NCBI GenBank assembly: GCA_902783615.1
Contig: CACZRQ010000100.1
Location: 1 to 19,103, forward strand
Length of the DNA: 19,103 bases
Source: an uncultured Bacteroidales bacterium
GTDB taxonomy: Bacteria; Bacteroidota; Bacteroidia; Bacteroidales; Bacteroidaceae
Direction: 5' to 3'
Shown here piece by piece: positions 12,531-19,103 of the stretch. The stretch's first letter is position 1. Each line of letters begins with the position of its first letter. A program made the position numbers and the translations under genes. Below the pieces are notes generated by a model. It worked only from the letters and a program-made list of their open reading frames with translations, made no database searches and had not been told where the DNA came from.

Positions 12531-15182
12531 ATGAAGAGGATTTGCCTGTGGGGATTACTATGCTTGTGTTACGGTACACTACTGGCACAACAATGGCCCA
12601 CATCAACAACGGAAACCCATGCGGGTAGCCGGTGGTGGTGGTTTGGTTCTGCCGTTCAGGAACAAGAATTGAGTCATAGCATGCAAGAGATTGCCAATCA
12701 TGGCATTAGAACGCTGGAAATAACCCCAATCTATGGGGTGCAGGGCAATGATCACAACAACATCAACTTTCTTTCTCCGCGCTGGATGGAGGTGTTACGC
12801 TTTGTGGAACAAGAAGGCGCGAGAGATTCCATTCAAATTGACATGAATTGTGGAACTGGATGGCCTTTTGGCGGTCCAACAGTACCATTGGAAGAAGCCA
12901 CTTGCAGGGTGGCTTTTACTGCGGTTCCCCTCTTTGGAAACCGAAGATATGATATTCCCATCGAACTGACTGCCAGCAATATGCACGTGGCATCCACCAC
13001 CGAAGAAGATGGAGAAAACACGTTGGAAACGGCTCTGTTGCTCAAATTGATGGCCTATAATCACCAAGGTCAGCCCATTGATCTGACTTCCCGTGTGAAG
13101 AATAACCGACTGAAATGGAAGGTTCCAAAAGGCAACTGGTTGCTCATGGGGTTGTATCAGATGCAGACCAAACAACCTGTAAACCGTGCGGCACCAGGAG
13201 GCGAAGGCTTGGTGATAGACCATTTCAGCCGTCAGGCTCTTCGCCACTACCTCGATCGCTTCGACGAGGCATTCGAATCGACCCACATCCCTTGGCCAAA
13301 CACCTTGTTCAATGACAGTTATGAAGTGTATGGTGCCGATTGGACACCCACTCTGCTACAGGAATTCGAACAACGGCGAGGCTACAAACTGGAAAATTAC
13401 CTGCCTGAATTGCTCTTAGACCAACGATATGGCGATAAGGAGATTGCCGATGTGTTGATAGACTATCGCCTCACGCTCAGTGAGATGCTGCAAGAGAACT
13501 TCACCGAGCAATGGGTGGATTGGGCACACAGTCATAGGGTGCGCACCCGCAACCAGGCACATGGATCGCCTGCCAACCTCATCGATGTGTATGCCTCCGT
13601 GGATATTCCTGAAATTGAGGGATTTGGACTCTCCGACTTCGGCATAAAAGGTTTGCGCACCGACCCAGGCAAGACCCGCAAGAACTATAGCGACCTCTCG
13701 ATGTTGAAGTATGCCCCATCGGCCTCACACATCACAGGTAAGCGTCTCACCTCTTGCGAGTCATTCACTTGGCTTACAGAACATTTCCGTACGTCGCTCT
13801 CCCAACTGAAGCCTGACATGGACTTGATTTTCTGTGCTGGAATCAACCGAATGCTGTTTCATGGCACCGCCTATTCACCCCAAAACGACCCTTGGCCAGG
13901 ATGGAAATTCTACGCTTCCATCGATATGTCGCCCACCAACACCATCTGGCGTGATGCCCGTTGGTTTATGGACTATGTGGAACGATGCCAGAGTTTCCTG
14001 CAATGGGGTCAATCCGACAACGACTTCCTGGTGTATCTGCCCATCAGAGACCTCTGGGCTGAACGTCGAGGCGACTTGCTGATGATGTTCGAGATCAGCA
14101 ACATGGACAAGAATGCACCCGATTTCATCGATGCCGTTCTGCAAATCGACAAGCTGGGTTACGACTGCGATTACATCAGCGACAAGTATCTGCTCACCAC
14201 CACCTATCAGGATGGGATGTTGCAAACAGAAGCCGGCACCCGTTACAAAGGTCTGATCTTGCCCCACGTGAAACGCATGTCGGATGAATTGCGAGCCCAC
14301 ATAGAACGCTTGAAAGCCCTGGGAGCCCCCATCATCGATGGCATAGATGTGGCTGTAATGCAACGCTTGGCCAAGGCGGAATCCATGAAGAGGGACTTAA
14401 AGTTAAATGCCGTTAGAATGAGCAATGAGCTTGGATATCACTATTTTATTGCCAACCTATCTCCAGAAGACAGGTGTCAATTCGTACCCTTGGCTGTCGA
14501 TTTCCAAAGTGCCATGTTGTTCGATCCCCTCACTGGCAAACGCTTCATGGCTGAGGTCAACGAAAGGCATGAGGTGAAAATCGACCTGCGCTCAGGAGAG
14601 TCGATTATCCTGGAAACATTCAACCAACCAGTACCTGATTTAGGCGTGTATCGCATGAGGCCACAATACCAGGAGGCCATCGATTTGACCCCAGGCAATT
14701 GGGCCCTCAGTTTCATGGAAAGCGAGCCTGTTGTCAACCAAACATTCTCCTTGCAGAAGCTCACTTCCTGGGAGCAGTTCCCCACCCTACAAACGCTCAT
14801 GGGCACAGGCGTTTACACCCGTCATTTCTCCTTGACTGAAGAAGAGGCTTCCCAACAATGGATGATTGATTTGGGCGATGTGCGTGAAAGTGCACGCGTG
14901 TATATCAACGGAAAGATGATTGGTTGCGCCTGGGCTGTGCCTTTCGTCTTGGATTGCCAGGATGTCCTACAACCAGGCGACAACGAGATCCGCATCGAGG
15001 TGACCAACCTGCCTGCCAACCGCATTGCAGAGATGGACCGTCAACACGTTCCTTGGCGTAAGTTCAACAATATCAACGTGGTGGACATCAATTACGAGCA
15101 CACTACCTACGATCAGTGGGAGCTTGTGCCAAGCGGTCTGAACTCTTCAGTTCTCTTAATACGCTACCACACAACGGAATAG
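12531..15182 (+). CDS. Secreted glycoside hydrolase, GH106-like (alpha-L-rhamnosidase family)
   Basis: This 883-residue protein has a Sec signal peptide (cleavage near LLA-QQ, residue 19-20). The catalytic region matches the GH106 pattern: SRWWWFG near 34-40, ITPIYG, IDMNCGTGWPFGGP near 103-117, NDSYEVYGADWTP, RTRNQAHGSPANLIDVYASVDIPEIE near 338-363, SCESFTW near 408-414, FCAGINRMLFHG and PWPG. A C-terminal beta-sandwich (about 780-880, DLGDVRESARVYINGK to WELVPSGL) resembles carbohydrate-binding/GH2 N-terminal folds. Family members cleave alpha-L-rhamnose from plant glycans; activity here is inferred. ATG 12531 is preferred over the adjacent GTG 12528. No SusC/SusD pair is present nearby. 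The last 80 bp are also coding on the other strand. Confidence 0.85.
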   Translation: MKRICLWGLLCLCYGTLLAQQWPTSTTETHAGSRWWWFGSAVQEQELSHSMQEIANHGIRTLEITPIYGVQGNDHNNINFLSPRWMEVLRFVEQEGARDSIQIDMNCGTGWPFGGPTVPLEEATCRVAFTAVPLFGNRRYDIPIELTASNMHVASTTEEDGENTLETALLLKLMAYNHQGQPIDLTSRVKNNRLKWKVPKGNWLLMGLYQMQTKQPVNRAAPGGEGLVIDHFSRQALRHYLDRFDEAFESTHIPWPNTLFNDSYEVYGADWTPTLLQEFEQRRGYKLENYLPELLLDQRYGDKEIADVLIDYRLTLSEMLQENFTEQWVDWAHSHRVRTRNQAHGSPANLIDVYASVDIPEIEGFGLSDFGIKGLRTDPGKTRKNYSDLSMLKYAPSASHITGKRLTSCESFTWLTEHFRTSLSQLKPDMDLIFCAGINRMLFHGTAYSPQNDPWPGWKFYASIDMSPTNTIWRDARWFMDYVERCQSFLQWGQSDNDFLVYLPIRDLWAERRGDLLMMFEISNMDKNAPDFIDAVLQIDKLGYDCDYISDKYLLTTTYQDGMLQTEAGTRYKGLILPHVKRMSDELRAHIERLKALGAPIIDGIDVAVMQRLAKAESMKRDLKLNAVRMSNELGYHYFIANLSPEDRCQFVPLAVDFQSAMLFDPLTGKRFMAEVNERHEVKIDLRSGESIILETFNQPVPDLGVYRMRPQYQEAIDLTPGNWALSFMESEPVVNQTFSLQKLTSWEQFPTLQTLMGTGVYTRHFSLTEEEASQQWMIDLGDVRESARVYINGKMIGCAWAVPFVLDCQDVLQPGDNEIRIEVTNLPANRIAEMDRQHVPWRKFNNINVVDINYEHTTYDQWELVPSGLNSSVLLIRYHTTE

Positions 15183-16476
15183 CCAGCAGGAACGACAGCA
15201 GGTCGGCAACGGCTTGGGTGGCCTCCACCCCCTCCATTCCAAACAAACGGGGCATAATCAAGATGGCAGGAATGAAGAAAATTCCCTGTCTGGCAGCCGA
15301 TAACACACTGGCACGTATGGGTTTACGAATGGTTTGCATCATCATGTTGCTATACATCACGATGGCACCCAAGGGATAAGTGAGCAATTGCCAACGGAAA
15401 GCAGCTGAGCCCACCCTAATCACCTCAGGATCATCACGGAACAATGCCACCACCTCTTCGGCATAAATCAAGCCAAACACGGCCACGATGCTCAGGAAAA
15501 CCGTACCCACCTTCACGCAGAACCAGAAGCCCTCACGCACACGGCCATAGAGCTTGGCGCCATAACTGAAGCCACACAAAGGTTGGAATCCTTGTCCGAA
15601 GCCAATCAGTACCGAATTGATAAAGAACGACATACGGTTCACTATCGACATGCCTGCAATGCCTGCATCACCTCCCCACGAACCTGCGGCATAGTTCAAG
15701 AATATGGTGGCAATACTCCCCAAAGCCTGGCGAGTGAGCGACGGAGCCCCACCCCCAACTATCTCCTGGAACATATTCCACGAAGGCGTGAACTCCCTCA
15801 AATGGATGCGAAGGTTTCCTCCACGGAACGTCTGAATCAACTGAATGGTGAATGCAATCATCTGAGAGACAGCCGTTGCCAATGCGGCACCACTCACTCC
15901 CATATCGAACACGAAGATGAACAAGGGATCGAGCAGAACATTCAAGACGGCACCACTTACAATGCCCACCATCGCATAGGCTGCATTGCCTTGCAGACGC
16001 ATCTGGTTGTTGAGCGTGATTTGTCCAGCCATGAACGGACCGCCACACAGGATGATCGACAGATAGCGTTTGGTATAGGGCAGAACGGTGGGCGTAGAGC
16101 CCAAAGCCAACGAGATGGGTTCCAGGAAAAGCAAGCCAACAACGGCTAACAAGCTGGAAAACAACACGGAATACACAAATCCCGTAGCCGCCATCTTGGA
16201 GGCGGCTTCCCTGTTCTTGGCACCCAACTGGCGAGAGATGTAATTGCCAGAGCCGTGACCAAAGAAGAAGCCCACTGCCTGGATGATGAACATCACCGAG
16301 AATACAACACCCACTGCCGCAGTCGATTGCGTATCTATCTGCCCCACAAAGAAGGTGTCGGCAATGTTGTAGAAGCTGGTCACCAGCATACTGATGATGG
16401 TGGGAACAGCCAATGTGCCGATCACCTTTGGCACACTTCCTGTGGTAAGCATCGTATAGCGGTCTTGTCGTTTCAT
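15103..16476 (-). CDS. MATE-family multidrug/cation antiporter
   Basis: This 457-residue protein has about 12 membrane helices in two homologous halves, as in MATE exporters. Recognisable parts are the N-terminal ML-TGS-P-VIGTLAVPTIISMLVTSFYNIADTFFVGQ and the second-half counterpart GGAPSLTRQALGSIATIFLNYAAGSWG, followed by GFGQGFQPLCGFSYGA. MATE proteins expel drugs or metabolites using a Na+ or H+ gradient; the substrate is unknown. The frame is open to a TTG at 16509, but ATG 16476 matches the usual family start (MKRQDRYTML). It follows the ABC ATPase gene by 40 bp with no promoter between, so it is likely co-transcribed. Its 3' end overlaps the hydrolase gene. Confidence 0.9.
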   Translation of the reverse strand: MKRQDRYTMLTTGSVPKVIGTLAVPTIISMLVTSFYNIADTFFVGQIDTQSTAAVGVVFSVMFIIQAVGFFFGHGSGNYISRQLGAKNREAASKMAATGFVYSVLFSSLLAVVGLLFLEPISLALGSTPTVLPYTKRYLSIILCGGPFMAGQITLNNQMRLQGNAAYAMVGIVSGAVLNVLLDPLFIFVFDMGVSGAALATAVSQMIAFTIQLIQTFRGGNLRIHLREFTPSWNMFQEIVGGGAPSLTRQALGSIATIFLNYAAGSWGGDAGIAGMSIVNRMSFFINSVLIGFGQGFQPLCGFSYGAKLYGRVREGFWFCVKVGTVFLSIVAVFGLIYAEEVVALFRDDPEVIRVGSAAFRWQLLTYPLGAIVMYSNMMMQTIRKPIRASVLSAARQGIFFIPAILIMPRLFGMEGVEATQAVADLLSFLLAIPLCGSVLRELKSSDRLAQAPTDRR

Positions 16477-16516
16477 GTAGGGTTTTAGTGAATAATGAAT
16501 GACTGGCAATGAAGCA

Positions 16517-17518
16517 TCATTGTAGATGGGACAGGACTTCAGCGATGGTTCCGCACTTTATCGTTTCCTGCCCCTTCAAACGCAGCATAAAGCAATCGGG
16601 CAACACTTGAATCACATCTTCACCTTCTGCTTCAACATCTCCTTGTATTCCTATACGTTTCAATGCCTTACACATCATCAAGAAACGTATGCCATCGCCC
16701 TCAATCCGCATCTTCCGGGTGTATTCGTTCTTCACTCGGAACAATCCAATCTCGGCATCGAACACAATGCCCTTGCGCGCAAAATAACTGTCCAAACTAC
16801 CATCCAACGACAGGTCTTCGGGTGCGCCAATCCTTACCCCCTTCTCGCGATCCATCAGCCACAGTTTATCGGCAATCTGCAACGCCAACTCCAAATCGTG
16901 GGTCGAGAGGAAGATGGTCTTGTCGGTTTCCCTACTCAGGCGATACAACAGTTGCATCATCTCCACCTTACTGGGATAGTCCAGGAAAGCCGTTGGCTCA
17001 TCTAAGTAAATCACTGGGGTTTCTTGTGCCAATGCCTTGGCTATCATCACCTTCTGTCGTTCTCCATCACTCAGGGTCTGAATCATCCTGTCGTGCAACG
17101 GCTCGATACCCACCAGCGCGATGGCATGATCCACCACCTGCTTGTCCTCTTGGGTCAGGGTACCCCAGAAGCCTGTATAGGGACTTCTTCCCAAGCCCAC
17201 CAGCTCATCCACCGTCATGTTGCGGATATCAGGCTTCTCAGTCAGCACCACACTGATTACATGCGACAGCTCCTTGTCGCTGAATGTGCCTATCTCCTTC
17301 CCCTCAATCAGGATATCTCCACCAAGCTTGGGCTGGAAGGCTGATAATGTGCGCAATAGCGTACTCTTACCCACACCGTTTGCACCCAACAAACAAGTCA
17401 GTTCACCACTATAGATTGTGGCCGTGATGCCACTTGCCACCACCTTCACCTGATTTTTGCCTGTATATCCAATCGATAGGTCGCGAATCTGAATTGTTGC
17501 CTTATTTTTCATACTCAT
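16517..17518 (-). CDS. ABC transporter ATP-binding protein, FecE/BtuD-like, with C-terminal extension
   Basis: This 333-residue cytoplasmic ATPase has Walker A GANGVGKST (about 45-53), signature LSDGERQ (about 149-155), Walker B VIYLDEP (about 169-175), the D-loop FLD and H-loop THD (about 206-208). The ELVGLGRSPYTGFWG segment is typical of ATPases for iron-siderophore, haem or cobalamin import. The usual Q-loop glutamine is replaced in the segment VLTEKPD. About 90 residues after 240 form an extra C-terminal region rich in charged residues, of unknown role. No permease or binding-protein gene is adjacent, so its partner must lie elsewhere. ATG 17518 is used rather than GTG 17521. Confidence 0.88.
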   Translation of the reverse strand: MSMKNKATIQIRDLSIGYTGKNQVKVVASGITATIYSGELTCLLGANGVGKSTLLRTLSAFQPKLGGDILIEGKEIGTFSDKELSHVISVVLTEKPDIRNMTVDELVGLGRSPYTGFWGTLTQEDKQVVDHAIALVGIEPLHDRMIQTLSDGERQKVMIAKALAQETPVIYLDEPTAFLDYPSKVEMMQLLYRLSRETDKTIFLSTHDLELALQIADKLWLMDREKGVRIGAPEDLSLDGSLDSYFARKGIVFDAEIGLFRVKNEYTRKMRIEGDGIRFLMMCKALKRIGIQGDVEAEGEDVIQVLPDCFMLRLKGQETIKCGTIAEVLSHLQ

Positions 17519-17542
17519 CACTCATTTATGTAAAAACGCATA

Positions 17543-17574
17543 CAAAATTCGCTAAAAATAGTCAGTTTGGCAAA
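17543..17574 (-). promoter_or_regulatory. Promoter of the ABC ATPase-MATE operon
   Basis: On the minus strand TTTG (17574-17571), a 20-nt spacer and GAATTTTG (17550-17543), one mismatch from consensus. The leader is about 20 nt. Confidence 0.55.
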
Positions 17575-17604
17575 CAATTTAATACATTTTGACTAAAAAA
17601 TGGC

Positions 17605-17633
17605 TTGTTTTTCAGGAAAACAAATTAACTTTG
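17605..17633 (+). promoter_or_regulatory. Promoter of the DUF1573-OPT operon
   Basis: TTG (17605-17607) and a perfect TAACTTTG (17626-17633) are 18 nt apart. The leader to the ATG at 17667 is about 30 nt, which rules out the in-frame ATG at 17589. Confidence 0.7.
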
Positions 17634-17666
17634 CACCATATTATAAACTTTAAAACGCAAAAAGAG

Positions 17667-18059
17667 ATGAAAAAAGTATTGTTAGTATTTGCATTGCTGG
17701 CAGTATGCATCAGTTACGCATCTGCACAAAATCAAGCTGACATCAAGTTTGACAAGACTGAACATGATTTCGGAGCCTTCTCTCAATCGAAAGGCACGGT
17801 AACCACAGAATTCACCTTCACCAATGTAGGCACCGCCCCACTGGTGATTCATCAGGCCGTAGCTTCTTGTGGTTGCACTGTTCCTGAATACAGTCAGGAA
17901 GCCGTGTTGCCAGGCAAGACTGGCAGCATCAAGGTCACCTATGATGCACGCGACAAATATCCTGGTCATTTCAAGAAATCTGTTACCCTCCGCACCAATG
18001 CCAAGACGGAAACCGTTCGTCTGTTCATCGAGGGAGAGGTGTTGGCTGACGTCAAATAA
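17667..18059 (+). CDS. DUF1573 family exported protein
   Basis: This 130-residue protein has a Sec signal peptide (MKKVLLVFALLAVCISYASA, cleavage before Q21). A single immunoglobulin-like beta domain follows. IKFDKTEHDFGAF, FTFTNVGTAPLVI and the Cys-pair segment ASCGCTVPEY are the hallmarks of DUF1573, a family common in Bacteroidetes and of unknown function. PGKTGSIKVTYDARDKYPGHFKKSVT completes the ASPM/SPD-2-type fold. The protein should be periplasmic. The frame runs back to 17589, but that extension lies upstream of the promoter. It is 11 bp before the OPT transporter gene, so the two are probably one transcript. Confidence 0.88.
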   Translation: MKKVLLVFALLAVCISYASAQNQADIKFDKTEHDFGAFSQSKGTVTTEFTFTNVGTAPLVIHQAVASCGCTVPEYSQEAVLPGKTGSIKVTYDARDKYPGHFKKSVTLRTNAKTETVRLFIEGEVLADVK

Positions 18060-18070
18060 CTGTACCTAAG

Positions 18071-19103
18071 ATGAATACAGAAGAAATGCGTACGTCGTTG
18101 CCAGACAACGCCTATCGCGAACTAAAGCCAGGCGAGGTTTACAATCCGTTGATGAGCCCCGACAGGAACTATCCTGAGGTGAATGCATGGTCAGTGATGT
18201 GGGGCTTGTTGATGGCTGTATTGTTCTCGGCAGCAGCAGCTTACCTGGGTTTGCGAGTAGGCCAGGTGTTCGAGGCAGCCATCCCCATCGCCATCATTGC
18301 TGTGGGTATCTCCAGTGCAGCCAAACGCAAGAACGCCTTGGGCGAGAATGTCATCATCCAATCCATCGGAGCCAGCTCGGGTGTGATTGTGGCGGGTGCC
18401 ATCTTCACCCTGCCTGCCTTGTACATCCTGCAAGAGTCTTATCCTGAAGACATTACCGTTACATTCACACAGGTGTTCATCAGCTCCCTGTTGGGTGGTT
18501 GCTTGGGCATCCTGTTCCTCATTCCTTTCAGGAAGTATTTCGTGAGCGAGATGCACGGTAAATATCCGTTCCCTGAGGCAACTGCCACCACGCAAGTGCT
18601 GGTGTCTGGCCAACAGGGGGGCAATCAGGCAAAGCCATTGCTCATCGCTGGTGTGGTGGGCGGTCTATACGATTTCATCGTCTCCACCTTTGGCTGGTGG
18701 AACGAGAACTTCACCACCCGTGTGGTAGGTTTTGGCGAGATGTTGGCCGATAAGGCAAAGCTGGTGTTCAAGGTCAATACGGGTGCTGCCGTGATGGGTT
18801 TGGGCTACATCGTAGGTTTGAAATATGCTTCCATCATCTGTGCCGGCTCGCTGGTGGTTTGGTGGATCATCGTGCCAGGCATGTCGCTCATCTGGGGCGA
18901 TACCGTTCTGAATCAGTGGAATCCAGCTATCACGACAGCTGTTGGCGATGTGACTCCAGAAGAGATCTTCACCAACTATGCCAAGAGCATTGGCATCGGA
19001 GGCATCGCTATGGCAGGCATCATCGGCATCCTCAAGTCGTGGAGCATCATCAAGAGTGCTGTGGGCTTGGCAGTCAAGGAGATGGGTGGCAAGGCATCGG
19101 CAA
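18071..19103 (+). CDS. OPT-family oligopeptide/metal-chelate transporter (5' part)
   Basis: The reading frame from ATG 18071 stays open to the window edge, giving the first 344 residues of an inner-membrane transporter. OPT features are the AWSVMWGLLMAVLFSAAAAYLGLRVGQVFEAAIPIAIIAV first helices, the GENVIIQSIGASSG segment and the FPEATATTQVLVSGQ motif. About eight hydrophobic helices are visible. Full OPT proteins usually exceed 600 residues, so roughly half is missing. OPT transporters import small peptides or metal-peptide complexes using the proton gradient. The substrate cannot be told here. It is probably co-transcribed with the DUF1573 gene. Confidence 0.92.
   Translation, partial: MNTEEMRTSLPDNAYRELKPGEVYNPLMSPDRNYPEVNAWSVMWGLLMAVLFSAAAAYLGLRVGQVFEAAIPIAIIAVGISSAAKRKNALGENVIIQSIGASSGVIVAGAIFTLPALYILQESYPEDITVTFTQVFISSLLGGCLGILFLIPFRKYFVSEMHGKYPFPEATATTQVLVSGQQGGNQAKPLLIAGVVGGLYDFIVSTFGWWNENFTTRVVGFGEMLADKAKLVFKVNTGAAVMGLGYIVGLKYASIICAGSLVVWWIIVPGMSLIWGDTVLNQWNPAITTAVGDVTPEEIFTNYAKSIGIGGIAMAGIIGILKSWSIIKSAVGLAVKEMGGKASA

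Overview
The window looks like a chromosomal segment of a Bacteroidales bacterium, most likely in or near Prevotellaceae. The reasons are Bacteroidetes-type promoters (TAnnTTTG -7 boxes with TTG/TTTG about 18-20 nt upstream), near absence of Shine-Dalgarno sequences, and family content typical of the phylum: an HU-CCDC81/SPOR protein, a GH106-type glycoside hydrolase, DUF1573, and a TolC-HlyD-ABC-2-ABC-2 operon. The genus is inferred, not proven. No rRNA, tRNA, CRISPR array, transposase or phage gene is visible.

Layout. 17-556 (-) is a Nudix hydrolase, divergent from a FadL/OmpP1-like outer membrane protein (733-2127). The gap after that gene holds one terminator on each strand and a stray copy of a small palindromic repeat. 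2366-2890 (-) is an exported thioredoxin-fold protein that has lost its CxxC active site. It is divergent from a DEAD-box RNA helicase whose real start is 3113. A roughly 500-bp non-coding stretch (4343-4846) follows between two convergent genes and is packed with palindromes, including a large imperfect inverted repeat. 4847-5650 (-) is a lipoprotein, divergent from an HU-CCDC81/SPOR cell-envelope protein (5736-6917) whose promoter nearly abuts its start codon.

7055-12050 is a four-gene export operon: TolC-like outer membrane channel, HlyD-like periplasmic adaptor, and two ABC-2 permeases with no ATPase gene beside them. The junction between the adaptor and the first permease is an 11-unit heptamer repeat that also supplies the permease's start codons. 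An XRE-type regulator with a clear promoter (12167-12514) sits 16 bp before a GH106-like secreted glycoside hydrolase (12531-15182). The hydrolase overlaps tail to tail by 80 bp with a MATE exporter (15103-16476, -), which lies downstream of an orphan FecE-type ABC ATPase (to 17518, -). Divergent from these are a DUF1573 protein and the start of an OPT-family transporter that runs off the window.

The most unusual signal is the palindrome array at 4361-4834. Several hairpins with unrelated stems share the same T-GAA-A type tip. Three pairs of copies differ by paired, structure-preserving substitutions (2217-2234 vs 4387-4404; 4569-4585 vs 4758-4774; 4597-4625 vs 4725-4747). That pattern suggests the fold itself is maintained. 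All family assignments come from reading motifs by eye; no database search was run.
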